Shown in pieces: positions 25,047-34,004 of a DNA stretch of 45,947 nucleotides. The notes under the pieces are model-generated. The model was given only the letters and a program-made list of their open reading frames with translations, was not told the origin of the DNA and searched no databases. The position numbers and the translations under genes are program-made. Every line of letters begins with the position of its first letter. The stretch's first letter is position 1. The stretch is taken from NCBI GenBank assembly GCA_020631245.1, contig JAHDHP010000003.1:1-45947 (forward strand), written 5' to 3'. The DNA is from Bacteroidota bacterium (lineage in GTDB: Bacteria > Bacteroidota > Bacteroidia > Chitinophagales > UBA2359).

Positions 25047-28000
25047 TCATTGTTTGTGGAGTTCTTTTTTGATATGGGTGAGGTATTCTTGTTTTTGTTC
25101 TTCGCGAAGCAGACGGGCAGATTGGGTGTAATATTGGTGTTTTTCTAGGAATTGAATTTGTTTTTGTTGCCATTCTTTTTCATTAATTACATCATCGTGT
25201 ATCATTAGTTCGTCGCGAAGCGTGGCTCCAATTTCATAGAAATCATCGCGTCCAAGATAGTCAACATCGGCATCACAGATAATTTTTTCACTTAATGATT
25301 GTGGTTCATAATTGATCCGTGTTGATAGAATAAGTTGACAAATAGTGTGGATTTGGGTAGGAGAGTAGCCGAATTGTGGAAGAAAGGATTGGGCAATTTG
25401 GCATCCTGCTTTTTCGTGTTGAATGCGAGTGTGAATAAATCCTGAATCGTGTAATAATGCGGCTGTTTTGAGTAAAATTAGTTCTGTGCCAGTGATGTTT
25501 TCAAGGCGGGCAAGGCGACAAGTGGCTTTGTATACGTCGATGGCATGATGAAAACCGTGATAGTAGAGTTTGTCTGGTAATTCGTCTTTGAGTTTTTGAA
25601 GAAACTTTTGTTTGAATTGTAAGAAGTCGATTTGTGCTTCTTGAATGAGTTGATGTTCTTGTATGATTTTTTGGTGTATACTTATTTTTTCTTTTATGGT
25701 TTGTTGAACTTCAGGGTCTACTACATTAGTGGCGAGTCGGATGACTTCTTGATAAGCTTGTTGGAGGAGGATTTGTGCTTTGGGGTGATCGTTGGCGAGT
25801 AAAACTTGATAACAAACCCACATATTGCGGAGGGTCATTATCTCGTCGTTTTGATCTAGATATTGAATGAGTTCTAGTACCTTGATCAGTGCGCGATCTT
25901 CTTCTTGGTTGTATAAATCGAGTTCGGCTAATGCGCCTAGTGATTCCATAGACCAATGTAGCAAACCTAGTTGTAAACGTATTTTGAGACTTGCTTGAAT
26001 ATTTAACTTTGCTTGCTCTATTTGTTCGAGTCCTAATTGTGCATAGCCCTTGTTCATGAGGCAGTAGGCTTGTATTTTTTCGATTTTTAAATCTTGGGCA
26101 ATTTGTAATGCTTGTTGTTGGAAGTGGATTGCTTGTTGGTATTTTCCTTGTTTTTCGTGGGTAATTCCTAGTCCAAGCAAAACGATACATTCCCCTTTTC
26201 GGCTATTGATGGATCGATTGATATGAAGAGCTTGTAAATGGTATTCATTTGCTTTTTCGTATTGCCCTTGAGCTTGGTAGGTACTTGCTAGGTTGTGTAG
26301 TAACATACTTTGCCCTCGTCTATCGCCTGTATCTTGGTCAATTTTTAGGGCGCGTTCATAAAACTCTTGTGATTTGAGGTATTCCCCTTTATTGAGGGCA
26401 ATTACGCCAATACTATTGGCAATGCTGCCTTCTAGGTGTTTATCTCCAATTTGGTGAACAATTTGGAGGGCTTTTTCATAATGTTTAGATGCTATATCTA
26501 GTTCGCCTTTCTCTTGAAAAATCCGTCCTAATGCAACAAAAATAGTAAATCGCTCCCGCACATATGCTTTGCCTTCTCCAGGTACTTCTGTGGCTTGTAG
26601 TAATACTTTTTGGGCTTCGGTATATTTTCCTAATAAGATCAAAAGTTCCCCCATTTGATAGCTTGCTTTCATTTCCCAAATTGGGAGATTGAAGGTGTCA
26701 GCTAGTTGAACTGCTTTTTGGGCTAATTGTAGGGCTTGGTGATAATCATCTACTTCTTGGAAGTAGGAAGCTTCTTTTAATAAGAGAGAGACTTCTTTGG
26801 AAGGTAGATTTAGTTTGGGAAATAAGTTTCGTAGAATCTTAAGTTGTTGTGCTTGTGCTTTACGATCTCCTAGAAGTTTGTAAATATCTTCGAGGTACTC
26901 ATTAATTTCATATTGTGTTTTTGTATCTGAAGAGTTGTTTATCTTTTCGGCACGTAATAAGAAACGAAGTGCTTGTTGATTGGAGTGCTGCTTGATGGCT
27001 TGTATACCTGCTAATTTTGAGAAATGGCATTCGGCTTTTTTATTACTTGTTTGTTGATAGTGATAGGTAATTAGTGGTAGAAATGGGCGTAAGGTAATGG
27101 GAGTTTCTTCAAAAGATTCAGTAAGACTTAATGTTGTTTCTGTATAGGTATCAATATACCATTCTGCAATCGTTTCGTGAATAGCTCTACGGTGGGCGAA
27201 GAGAAGAGAGTGATAGGCTATATTTTGGGTGAAGTTGTGTTTAAATACGTAATTAACTTCTACATCTTGTCTTTCTTGAACCAATAAACCTTGTTGGTTG
27301 AGATCAATTAAAGCAGTTTGTAGTTCTTGTTTGGATATTCTAGAATGTTTTTGAGTAACGGCAGCGATTATTTCATACGAAAATACACCTCCAATGACAG
27401 CTCCAATCTTTAGTACATGTTTGGAGTAGGGAGCTAAACGATCAATGCGTTCTTCAATAAGTCCTTGAATAGTAGTTGGTAAACTGGTAGGAATAGCGGT
27501 GATATCTTCTTTTAGGTAGCAAGTATTCGTTTTATTAGTGGAGGCAACATCAATGAAGTCTTTTTCTTGCAACATGAGGATAAACTGCTCGGCATAAAAA
27601 GGGTTTCCTTGCGCTTGTTTGCTGATAAGTTGTAATAAAGAATCAGGAATATTGGAGGTGGTAACATCAAGTTGTAAGCTAATGAGTTTTACAATGGCTG
27701 TGTGGGGTAATTTTTTTAGTATAAGTTGGTGAGTACAAGCGAGTTGTTTTGCTTGTTGAAATAATTCTTTGTAGGCATTGTTGGTATCTTGAGTACGTGC
27801 TGCAATAAGGAGTAAAATGGAGTAAGAGTCAAAAGCAACAACTCGACATAAATCACTAAGCATTTTTTTGGAAGACTTATCTAGCCAATGTGCATCATCG
27901 ACTACAAGTACCAAAGGCGTATTTTGTGCTAAAACCTGAAATAATTGGTTGAATAAGATAAACAGGTTTTCTTGACGTAAGGAGGGGTTTAGACTTTGGG

Positions 28001-29726
28001 TAAGTTTGTTTTCGATAAAGTTGATAGGCAGCAGATCATTTAACAAAGGAAGTCGTTGTAGTTGCTTGGGAATTAGTTGCTTTGCTTTCTCTTCAATAAG
28101 TTGTTGCCATTCTTGTGGTGATTGTGATTCGTCTAGTGAAAAAAGTTGGATGAGTAGACTTCGCCAGAGATAATAAGGAGAGTTTTTTTCAATCAATTGA
28201 CCGCCTGTGGTAAGGGTTTGATACCCATTTAGAAAGGCTTGATGAATACAAACATTGATAAAAGATGATTTTCCAATGCCAGCTTCACCTTCTAGAAATA
28301 AAATATGTCCTTTTCCGCTTGTTAATTGTTGAAGTAATTGTTGATAACTCGCTAATTCTTCCTTTCTCCCTATCAGTGGACTAACTGTTTGCGTATTTAA
28401 TCTTGGAGCACTTTTAAATGAACTATACTGTGGGTTAAAAATATTAATTTTCTCTGCTTTACCACGTAGTAAAACAGGGGTTAATACTTTGTAGTCTATT
28501 TCTTGTGACGATTGTTCATAAGTATGTTCATCACAAATGATACTTCCTATAGGGCTACTACTCATTAAACGAGCAGCAGTGTTAACCGTATCGCCCATTA
28601 CCGTATAGGTTTTGCGATACAAACTGCCAATGGGGCCTGCAAAGACTTGACCAGAGGTAATTCCAATAGATAGCTGTACGCCTTTTACGGGTGGATCTTG
28701 TTGAAAACGAGTTTGCAAATCTAGCGCGCAACGTACTGCACGAAGTGGACTGTTTTTATAGGCAAAAGGAGGCGCACCAAAGAGTAAGAGTAAGCTCCCT
28801 TTTTTATCATCGACTGTTAATTTATCGACTGTACCTTCGTATTGATAGGTGATTTCTTGAATTACTTGTAGAATAGGATGTAATTGAGCAGCTACTTGTT
28901 CGTGTCCTACCTGTAAGCCTTTTAATCCAATAAACACGATACTCATGGTGCGTAATTCTGCAATCCATTCTTCCATATTTTGGTGAAGGTAGGAACGTAA
29001 TGGACGCGGAATAAATCCCATTAACTTTATTTGAAACTGGTGCAAATCAGGCGGGATTGTCGCAGAGAGCGGAATCATGGTCGTAACAGGCGTTACCTTA
29101 GTTTGTTGTAGTTGTTGAGCTTCTTTACTAAGCAAAATAGAGCCACGAACCGCTTTTTTGGCTACTTCACTAATTTGTTGTAGTGGGTCACCTGCTATTA
29201 CATATTCCCATCGACCACCAATACCTCCAATTTGCATAGCTGTCACTTCTCCTACACCAATACTTACTTTCAATCCCAAGGAAATACGTCCAATACTAAT
29301 ATCTAGTTGTGCGAATAAAGACATCGCATCTTGCATAATTTGGGCTGTCTCATTTGCTCGTTGAAGGGCATGAGCTAATTGTTCATTGGAAGCAGGGATA
29401 AAGAGGGCGGTTAGTGCATCTCCGCTAAATTTTACGACTTCTCCACCTCCTTCTTCGAGGATGGGAATAATTTTATTGAAATATCCATTGATAAGACGAC
29501 TTAGTTCTTCAGTACCTTCTAAACCACTTTGGGAAAGGGTTTCGGTGAGGGGGGTAAATCCTGGTACATCGGCAAATAAAACGGCTGCTTCTAGTTTTTC
29601 CGAGACATAGCTAACCGATGACGTAGTAGAATGATTGGCAATACTACGTATTAGAGGGCTTGGTATATACTGCTGTAAGCGGTATGTTAAAGGTGTATGT
29701 TTGATACCCATCTCATATGGAATCAA
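25047..29726 (-). CDS. Soluble adenylyl cyclase-like protein: two class III cyclase domains, AAA ATPase, TPRs and an HD domain
   Basis: This 1559-residue cytoplasmic protein has the order of mammalian soluble adenylyl cyclase plus one domain. Cyclase domain 1 (about 46-200) has both metal-binding Asp (FADVPGFT, Asp53; KFSGD, Asp103, with Lys99) but lacks the Asn/Arg transition-state pair. Cyclase domain 2 (about 260-405) has lost the first Asp (Gly267) but keeps GDTVNTAARL (Asn382, Arg386). The two halves could thus form one complete heterodimer-type site. An NTPase follows: Walker A GEAGIGKS (480-487) and Walker B LVLVVDD (about 605-611). TPR-type repeats lie at about 1000-1320. The C-terminal HD domain (1386-1500) shows FHH, LLHDSGF (His1426-Asp1427) and CDADVD. 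It may both make and degrade a nucleotide signal; product and substrate are inferred. Confidence 0.88.
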   Translation of the reverse strand: MIPYEMGIKHTPLTYRLQQYIPSPLIRSIANHSTTSSVSYVSEKLEAAVLFADVPGFTPLTETLSQSGLEGTEELSRLINGYFNKIIPILEEGGGEVVKFSGDALTALFIPASNEQLAHALQRANETAQIMQDAMSLFAQLDISIGRISLGLKVSIGVGEVTAMQIGGIGGRWEYVIAGDPLQQISEVAKKAVRGSILLSKEAQQLQQTKVTPVTTMIPLSATIPPDLHQFQIKLMGFIPRPLRSYLHQNMEEWIAELRTMSIVFIGLKGLQVGHEQVAAQLHPILQVIQEITYQYEGTVDKLTVDDKKGSLLLLFGAPPFAYKNSPLRAVRCALDLQTRFQQDPPVKGVQLSIGITSGQVFAGPIGSLYRKTYTVMGDTVNTAARLMSSSPIGSIICDEHTYEQSSQEIDYKVLTPVLLRGKAEKINIFNPQYSSFKSAPRLNTQTVSPLIGRKEELASYQQLLQQLTSGKGHILFLEGEAGIGKSSFINVCIHQAFLNGYQTLTTGGQLIEKNSPYYLWRSLLIQLFSLDESQSPQEWQQLIEEKAKQLIPKQLQRLPLLNDLLPINFIENKLTQSLNPSLRQENLFILFNQLFQVLAQNTPLVLVVDDAHWLDKSSKKMLSDLCRVVAFDSYSILLLIAARTQDTNNAYKELFQQAKQLACTHQLILKKLPHTAIVKLISLQLDVTTSNIPDSLLQLISKQAQGNPFYAEQFILMLQEKDFIDVASTNKTNTCYLKEDITAIPTSLPTTIQGLIEERIDRLAPYSKHVLKIGAVIGGVFSYEIIAAVTQKHSRISKQELQTALIDLNQQGLLVQERQDVEVNYVFKHNFTQNIAYHSLLFAHRRAIHETIAEWYIDTYTETTLSLTESFEETPITLRPFLPLITYHYQQTSNKKAECHFSKLAGIQAIKQHSNQQALRFLLRAEKINNSSDTKTQYEINEYLEDIYKLLGDRKAQAQQLKILRNLFPKLNLPSKEVSLLLKEASYFQEVDDYHQALQLAQKAVQLADTFNLPIWEMKASYQMGELLILLGKYTEAQKVLLQATEVPGEGKAYVRERFTIFVALGRIFQEKGELDIASKHYEKALQIVHQIGDKHLEGSIANSIGVIALNKGEYLKSQEFYERALKIDQDTGDRRGQSMLLHNLASTYQAQGQYEKANEYHLQALHINRSINSRKGECIVLLGLGITHEKQGKYQQAIHFQQQALQIAQDLKIEKIQAYCLMNKGYAQLGLEQIEQAKLNIQASLKIRLQLGLLHWSMESLGALAELDLYNQEEDRALIKVLELIQYLDQNDEIMTLRNMWVCYQVLLANDHPKAQILLQQAYQEVIRLATNVVDPEVQQTIKEKISIHQKIIQEHQLIQEAQIDFLQFKQKFLQKLKDELPDKLYYHGFHHAIDVYKATCRLARLENITGTELILLKTAALLHDSGFIHTRIQHEKAGCQIAQSFLPQFGYSPTQIHTICQLILSTRINYEPQSLSEKIICDADVDYLGRDDFYEIGATLRDELMIHDDVINEKEWQQKQIQFLEKHQYYTQSARLLREEQKQEYLTHIKKELHKQ

Positions 29727-29836
29727 TGAAAGAAGCAGGTATGACTATGTAACACTCTAAGTTACAATTTTTTAGGCAGCTTTTATGAGGTGATGAAAAA
29801 TGTGAAGAAAGGTTGACTATCTTTTACATTGAAAAG

Positions 29837-29874
29837 AAAAACCGCCACAACAAATTTTTGTTGTGGCGGTTTTG
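29837..29874 (-). terminator. Intrinsic terminator after the tRNA gene
   Basis: CCGCCACAACAAA pairs with TTTGTTGTGGCGG, with T runs on the minus strand (GTTTTTCTTTTC) and a shorter one on the plus strand. It begins three bases from the encoded CCA end of the tRNA. Confidence 0.85.
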
Positions 29875-29876
29875 AT

Positions 29877-29953
29877 TGGTGGGCCCACCTGGACTCGAAC
29901 CAGGGACCAACGGGTTATGAGTCCGTTGCTCTAACCAACTGAGCTATAGGCCC
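29877..29953 (-). tRNA. tRNA with anticodon CAT (Ile2 or elongator Met)
   Basis: The minus strand gives a 77-nt cloverleaf. The acceptor stem is GGGCCTA/TGGGCCC, the D arm contains AGCTCAGTTGGTTAGAGC, and the anticodon loop is CTCATAA (anticodon at 29917-29919). The T arm is CCTGGTTCGAGTCCAGG, and CCA is encoded. With anticodon CAT it could read AUG, or AUA after lysidine modification. The TTGGTC variable region resembles tRNA-Ile2 more than elongator tRNA-Met, but I cannot decide. The initiator type is unlikely because the acceptor stem starts with a paired G1-C72. Confidence 0.93.
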
Positions 29954-30051
29954 ATTTTATTTTTGGTAACCGCAAAGATAACAGTTTATAAAGTATCCTG
30001 CAATCTTTCAAATATAAATTTTATCAGCGTGCTGCAAGTTCTCCAATTGTT

Positions 30052-30690
30052 TTAGAGTGTAGAAAGTTCCCAAGCTAAGTTCTTTTTTGCTTGATCTTCA
30101 AATTGATCTCTAAAAGTGGTGGTATAAAAGAAGGGCGTTTTGTTAGCTAGATGTTTTAGTACTTTTTTGCGTCCGAAGCGATATAGGATACTCGGAACAT
30201 GTTTGTATTCTTGGCGAATGGCTTGGCTATATTGTTTGTACTTTGTTGAAGCACTTCCCAATATGGCTATATCTGCATCTAGTAGGTAAAAGAGTCCTTC
30301 GTCATCAAAAGGTGCTTGGTGGTTTTTGGTGGCGAGAATTAAGTCGTATACATATTGTTGATCTTGTTTTTTCAAACCTATTTTTTGCATCACTTCTACC
30401 GCTAATTCGGCACTTTTTAATTCATTGTCTTTTCGTTTCGCATTGTAGATAATGTCATGATAAAAAACGGCGAGATAAACGAGTAAAGATTGTTCCATTT
30501 CTTCATCGAATGGAGAGAGTAGTTGAAAGAGTTCTTGAATATGGTGCAGGTTGTGGTAGGCACGATGCTTTTCGTTGTAATGAACACAAAGTTGATCAAA
30601 ATAAACTTGGCTTTGGGTGGGGTCTATTTCTAATGCTTCCATTAAATCGAACCATTGGGTTTGGAGATAGTTTTGAGGATTCATTTTCAT
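30052..30690 (-). CDS. HD-domain metal-dependent phosphohydrolase-like protein
   Basis: This 212-residue cytoplasmic protein has an HD fold: YHNLHH (45-50), FYHDIIYN (77-84; His78-Asp79 is the HD pair) and DADIAILG (138-145), all metal-ligand positions. It resembles the predicted metal-dependent HD superfamily proteins of unknown substrate. The ATG two codons later (MNPQ) is an alternative start. Its order of motifs (HxxHH ... HD ... DAD) parallels the C-terminal HD domain of the 1559-residue cyclase-like protein encoded downstream on the same strand past the tRNA, which hints at related chemistry. Repeat copy 5 is upstream. Confidence 0.83.
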   Translation of the reverse strand: MKMNPQNYLQTQWFDLMEALEIDPTQSQVYFDQLCVHYNEKHRAYHNLHHIQELFQLLSPFDEEMEQSLLVYLAVFYHDIIYNAKRKDNELKSAELAVEVMQKIGLKKQDQQYVYDLILATKNHQAPFDDEGLFYLLDADIAILGSASTKYKQYSQAIRQEYKHVPSILYRFGRKKVLKHLANKTPFFYTTTFRDQFEDQAKKNLAWELSTL

Positions 30691-30799
30691 TTATTTAGGA
30701 GATGGATTGTGTAAAAAATATACTGTTATAAACTCAAAATTAAGTAAATTGCTGCCATCAGTACAAATAAATGTTTATTTGCGAAATAAAGATGGGAAC

Positions 30800-31004
30800 G
30801 CGCAAGGGATAGGAACGGTAGCTTGGCAAAGTAGAAACTTTGTGAAGCTTCGACTAGCAGGGCTGACAACGGAAGACACTGCTAGACGAGTAGCTGAACT
30901 AGTTTTCTACAAGGCAACTACAAGTGGATAGCCCGACCCTTTCTCCCCTTGTATAGTTTATGTGTCTTCGCATAAACTATACAAGGGGAGAAAGGGATGC
31001 GCCC
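30800..31004 (-). repeat. Hairpin-bearing intergenic repeat, copy 5
   Basis: On the minus strand it begins GGGCGCATCCC and has a perfect 26-bp hairpin (30937-30962 with 30971-30996, loop of eight). It continues GGGCTATCCACTTGTAGTT, the outer stem GTAGAAAAC/GTTTCTAC, the inner stem CTAGCAG/CTGCTAG and CCTATCCCTTGCGC. The first motif GGGCGCATCCC, also seen in copy 7, and the last motif TTGCGC differ together from the GGGCGTG / TCACGC pair of the other copies. It lies between divergent genes. A spurious ORF at 30707-30931 overlaps it. Confidence 0.86.
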
Positions 31005-31032
31005 AAATTAAAAAAAATCAAGATAACTACTT

Positions 31033-32406
31033 ATGCAAAAAATTACGATCGTTGGAGCAGGATTAGTGGGCTCATTATTGGCTGCTTATTTATCTAAAAA
31101 AGGTTTTTTGGTGGATGTATTTGAACGAAGGGGAGATATGCGCCAAAAGGAGGTAGATGGAGGGCGGTCTATCAATTTGGCATTGAGTAATAGGGGGTGG
31201 AAAGCACTAAAAGAAATAGGCTTGGAGGAGGAGGTAAAACAGATTACTATTCCGATGTATGGACGGATGATTCATGATTTGGAAGGAAATCAGACCTTAC
31301 AACCTTATGGCTTATCGGGACAAGCGATTTATTCGGTATCACGATCAGATATCAATCGTTTGTTGATGGATTGTGCAGATGCACTGCCGAATATCAATTT
31401 TCATTTTCACCAACGTTGTCGAAAAATAGATTTGGATACAACTACGCTCACTTTGGAAAATGAACAAACGGATGAATTACATGCTCATCAATCTGATTTG
31501 ATTTTTGGGGCAGATGGAGCTTTTTCTAATGTGCGATTTAGTTTGCAACGAACCTATCGGTTTAATTATTCACAGTCATTTCTTCCGCATGGATATAAGG
31601 AATTGACGATTCCTGCTAGTGCGGCAGGGGAGTTTCAAATGGAACCTCATGCCTTACATATTTGGCCGCGGAAAAGCTTTATGCTCATTGCGCTCCCTAA
31701 TCCTGATCGTAGTTTTACTTGTACCTTATTTCTTGCTTTTGAAGGAGCAGTTTCATTTGAGCAATTACAGACACCAGAACAGGTGCAATCATTTTTTGAG
31801 ACTTATTTTCGAGATGCTATTCCATTGATGCCTCAGTATAAGGAGGAGTTTTTTGAAAATCCTACTTCTTCATTGATTACGGTGAAGTGTGATCCGTGGG
31901 TGAAAAATAAAGTGGCTTTGATTGGTGATGCTTCTCATGCCATTGTGCCTTTTTATGGACAGGGAATGAATTCGGGTTTTGAAGATTGTAGTGTGTTGAA
32001 TGCGGTAATTGACCAATATAGAGAGGGGCAACAGGTAGATTGGGCAACGGTTTTGGAGGAATATCAAACACTTCGTATTCCTGATGCGAATGCGATTTCT
32101 GATTTGGCTCTACATAATTTTATTGAAATGCGAAACTCGGTGATTAATCCGAATTTTGTGTATCGCAAAAAAATCGAAAAAGTATTGAATGAGAAGTATG
32201 CGGATAAGTATCTGCCTCTTTATTCGATGGTTACTTTTAGTGATATGCGTTATTCGGAGGCTTTGCGTCTAGGAAAATTACAGGATGATTTTTTTCAGGC
32301 ATTATACCTAAGAGATAATTGGCAAGAGCAGTGGGAAAAGGGAGAATTAGATGAGGAAATAGATACTTGGATAAATAGAGAGCTTAACTCCTTTACAACT
32401 AGCTAA
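31033..32406 (+). CDS. kmo: Kynurenine 3-monooxygenase
   Basis: This 457-residue flavoprotein has the FAD-binding start ITIVGAGLVGSLLAAYL (GxGxxG, about 4-20), ERR at the end of strand 2, GRSINLALSNRGWKALKEIG (about 43-62), a KMO signature, and IFGADGAFSNVR. The second FAD motif is KVALIGDASHAIVPFYGQGMNSGFEDC. The C-terminal helices follow, with RDNWQEQWEKG. The enzyme hydroxylates L-kynurenine with NADPH and O2 in tryptophan breakdown towards quinolinate/NAD. No other kynurenine-pathway gene is in the window. It starts 28 bp after repeat copy 5; a glycosyltransferase gene follows 36 bp downstream. Confidence 0.93.
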   Translation: MQKITIVGAGLVGSLLAAYLSKKGFLVDVFERRGDMRQKEVDGGRSINLALSNRGWKALKEIGLEEEVKQITIPMYGRMIHDLEGNQTLQPYGLSGQAIYSVSRSDINRLLMDCADALPNINFHFHQRCRKIDLDTTTLTLENEQTDELHAHQSDLIFGADGAFSNVRFSLQRTYRFNYSQSFLPHGYKELTIPASAAGEFQMEPHALHIWPRKSFMLIALPNPDRSFTCTLFLAFEGAVSFEQLQTPEQVQSFFETYFRDAIPLMPQYKEEFFENPTSSLITVKCDPWVKNKVALIGDASHAIVPFYGQGMNSGFEDCSVLNAVIDQYREGQQVDWATVLEEYQTLRIPDANAISDLALHNFIEMRNSVINPNFVYRKKIEKVLNEKYADKYLPLYSMVTFSDMRYSEALRLGKLQDDFFQALYLRDNWQEQWEKGELDEEIDTWINRELNSFTTS

Positions 32407-32442
32407 AAAAGGCCTACCTTTACCAGCCTTAAATGATCATAT

Positions 32443-33171
32443 ATGAAATTTACGAAGTTATCTATTGTTATACCTGCTTATAATGAAGAGGCCACCATCC
32501 ACCTTATTTTGGATAAGATTAAAGAGGTAGAATTGATACATGGAATTCAGAAGGAATTGATTATTGTGAATGATTGTTCGAGTGATGATACAAAAGGGGC
32601 AATTGCTAGATATAGAGCGGCAAATCCATCGGTTGATATTCAGTATTATGAACATGAAAAGAACAAAGGAAAAGGAGCTGCTTTACATACAGGAATTAAA
32701 AAGGCAAGTGGAGAATATTTGATTATTCAGGATGCAGATTTGGAATATGATCCACGTGAATATAATTTATTACTTCAGCCAATTGTTGAAGGTTTTGCAG
32801 ATGTCGTATATGGTTCTCGATTTGTAGGAAGGCAGCCGCATCGTATCTTATTCTTTTGGCATTCTATAGGTAATAAATGGTTAACTTCCTTATCTAACAT
32901 GTTTACTAATCTCAATCTTACGGATATGGAAACATGTTATAAACTCTTTCCTGCTTCTATTATTCAAAGTTTGACACTTAAAGAAAATCGTTTTGGTTTT
33001 GAGCCAGAAGTAACCGCCAAAATTTCCCGTTTTAAAGATATTCGTATTTATGAAGTGGGTATTTCTTATTATGGACGTACCTATGATGAAGGAAAGAAAA
33101 TAAATTGGAAAGATGGATTTCGAGCGATTTACTGTATTCTTAAATATAATCTTTTTGATCGTTCTATGTAG
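32443..33171 (+). CDS. Family 2 glycosyltransferase (dolichol-phosphate mannosyltransferase-like)
   Basis: This 242-residue GT-A enzyme has [14 protein letters not shown] (about 5-18), [31 protein letters not shown] and the metal-binding DADLEYDP (about 97-104). [10 protein letters not shown] and [11 protein letters not shown] are typical of DPM1/ArnC-type transferases that load a sugar onto a polyprenyl phosphate. It has no membrane segment, unlike ArnC. The role in envelope glycan synthesis is inferred. It lies 36 bp after kmo with no terminator between them, so they may be co-transcribed although functionally unrelated. Confidence 0.9.
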   Translation: MKFTKLSIVIPAYNEEATIHLILDKIKEVELIHGIQKELIIVNDCSSDDTKGAIARYRAANPSVDIQYYEHEKNKGKGAALHTGIKKASGEYLIIQDADLEYDPREYNLLLQPIVEGFADVVYGSRFVGRQPHRILFFWHSIGNKWLTSLSNMFTNLNLTDMETCYKLFPASIIQSLTLKENRFGFEPEVTAKISRFKDIRIYEVGISYYGRTYDEGKKINWKDGFRAIYCILKYNLFDRSM

Positions 33172-33180
33172 AGATTGATT

Positions 33181-33828
33181 TTACTTTTCTAATCCTTCTT
33201 GTAGGCCTTCATCAAATTGATATACCTCATTAAATGCTTCTAATCCTTTGCGGGTAAGGGACATACGCACACAGCTATAGAACATTTCTAAATAATAAGC
33301 TATTTTCTCTTCTTTGGTACCTTCTGTAAAGGCTTCTGCATCGGTAATAAAAGAGTTAATAATAATGAGTAGACTGTGAATGACCATATCATAATGTCCC
33401 TTTATTTTCTCTTCTTTCATATATCCTTCCTGAATCAGGAAACGCGCAATTTCTTTCATTAAGAAACGACGCTGCTCAAATTGCTCTTGTGTATGTGTTT
33501 TAATACTTGGAAATTGGCGGATGATATTCGTAAAATCAATGTAGATAAACTTATACTTAAATAATAATTCTAACATCACTCGTAGACTTCGTACCATAAA
33601 GTCTAGCCCAAAAATATCCGTCCGCATTTGCTGAAATTGCTCCCCCAATTCCTTCTGCATATTAAAGTAAAGCTGCTCAATAATGTCTCGTTTCTTAGGA
33701 TAGTGATAACACAAATTCCCATAACTAATTCCCATCGCATCGCTAATATTTCGACTAGAAACAGCTCCTATTCCTTGTTTATTGAACAATTCTAGTGCTT
33801 TTACCAGTATTTTATCTTTCGTTTTCAT
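33181..33828 (-). CDS. TetR/AcrR family transcriptional regulator
   Basis: This 215-residue protein has an N-terminal TetR helix-turn-helix (about 5-50): KILVKALELFNKQGIGAVSSRNISDAMGIS, then YGNLCYHYPKKRDII with the conserved Y-HYP-K. The C-terminal ligand-binding part is all-helical and not assignable to a ligand. It is divergent from an acyl-CoA dehydrogenase gene, so it may control fatty-acid degradation in response to an acyl-CoA, as FadR-type TetR proteins do; this is inference from position. Its gene end is 9 bp from the end of the convergent glycosyltransferase gene. Confidence 0.9.
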   Translation of the reverse strand: MKTKDKILVKALELFNKQGIGAVSSRNISDAMGISYGNLCYHYPKKRDIIEQLYFNMQKELGEQFQQMRTDIFGLDFMVRSLRVMLELLFKYKFIYIDFTNIIRQFPSIKTHTQEQFEQRRFLMKEIARFLIQEGYMKEEKIKGHYDMVIHSLLIIINSFITDAEAFTEGTKEEKIAYYLEMFYSCVRMSLTRKGLEAFNEVYQFDEGLQEGLEK

Positions 33829-33852
33829 TATCGGGCATCTTTTTTGCGAAAT

Positions 33853-33868
33853 TAGGCATAAAAGCCTA
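33853..33868. promoter_or_regulatory. Possible operator in the TetR / acyl-CoA dehydrogenase spacer
   Basis: TAGGC-N6-GCCTA (33853-33857 with 33864-33868) is a short inverted repeat 25 bp upstream of the TetR start codon. TATTTTTG at 33889-33896 on the plus strand fits the TAnnTTTG promoter element for the dehydrogenase gene. The inverted repeat is short and could be chance. Confidence 0.3.
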
Positions 33869-34004
33869 GAAATTTAAGACTAATGTTTTATTTTTGTTAC
33901 TTCTTAGTTTATACAGCTTCTACTACCCATTTTTTAATACTATAGTTAAGTCGGAAAATAATTTATTCTATATAGTTAATCAAATAAATATCAATTTATT
34001 AAAC

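Noticed and set aside
30707-30931. A 74-codon plus-strand ORF upstream of kmo
   Set aside because: It runs through the conserved core of repeat copy 5; the same reading frame is not kept in other copies.
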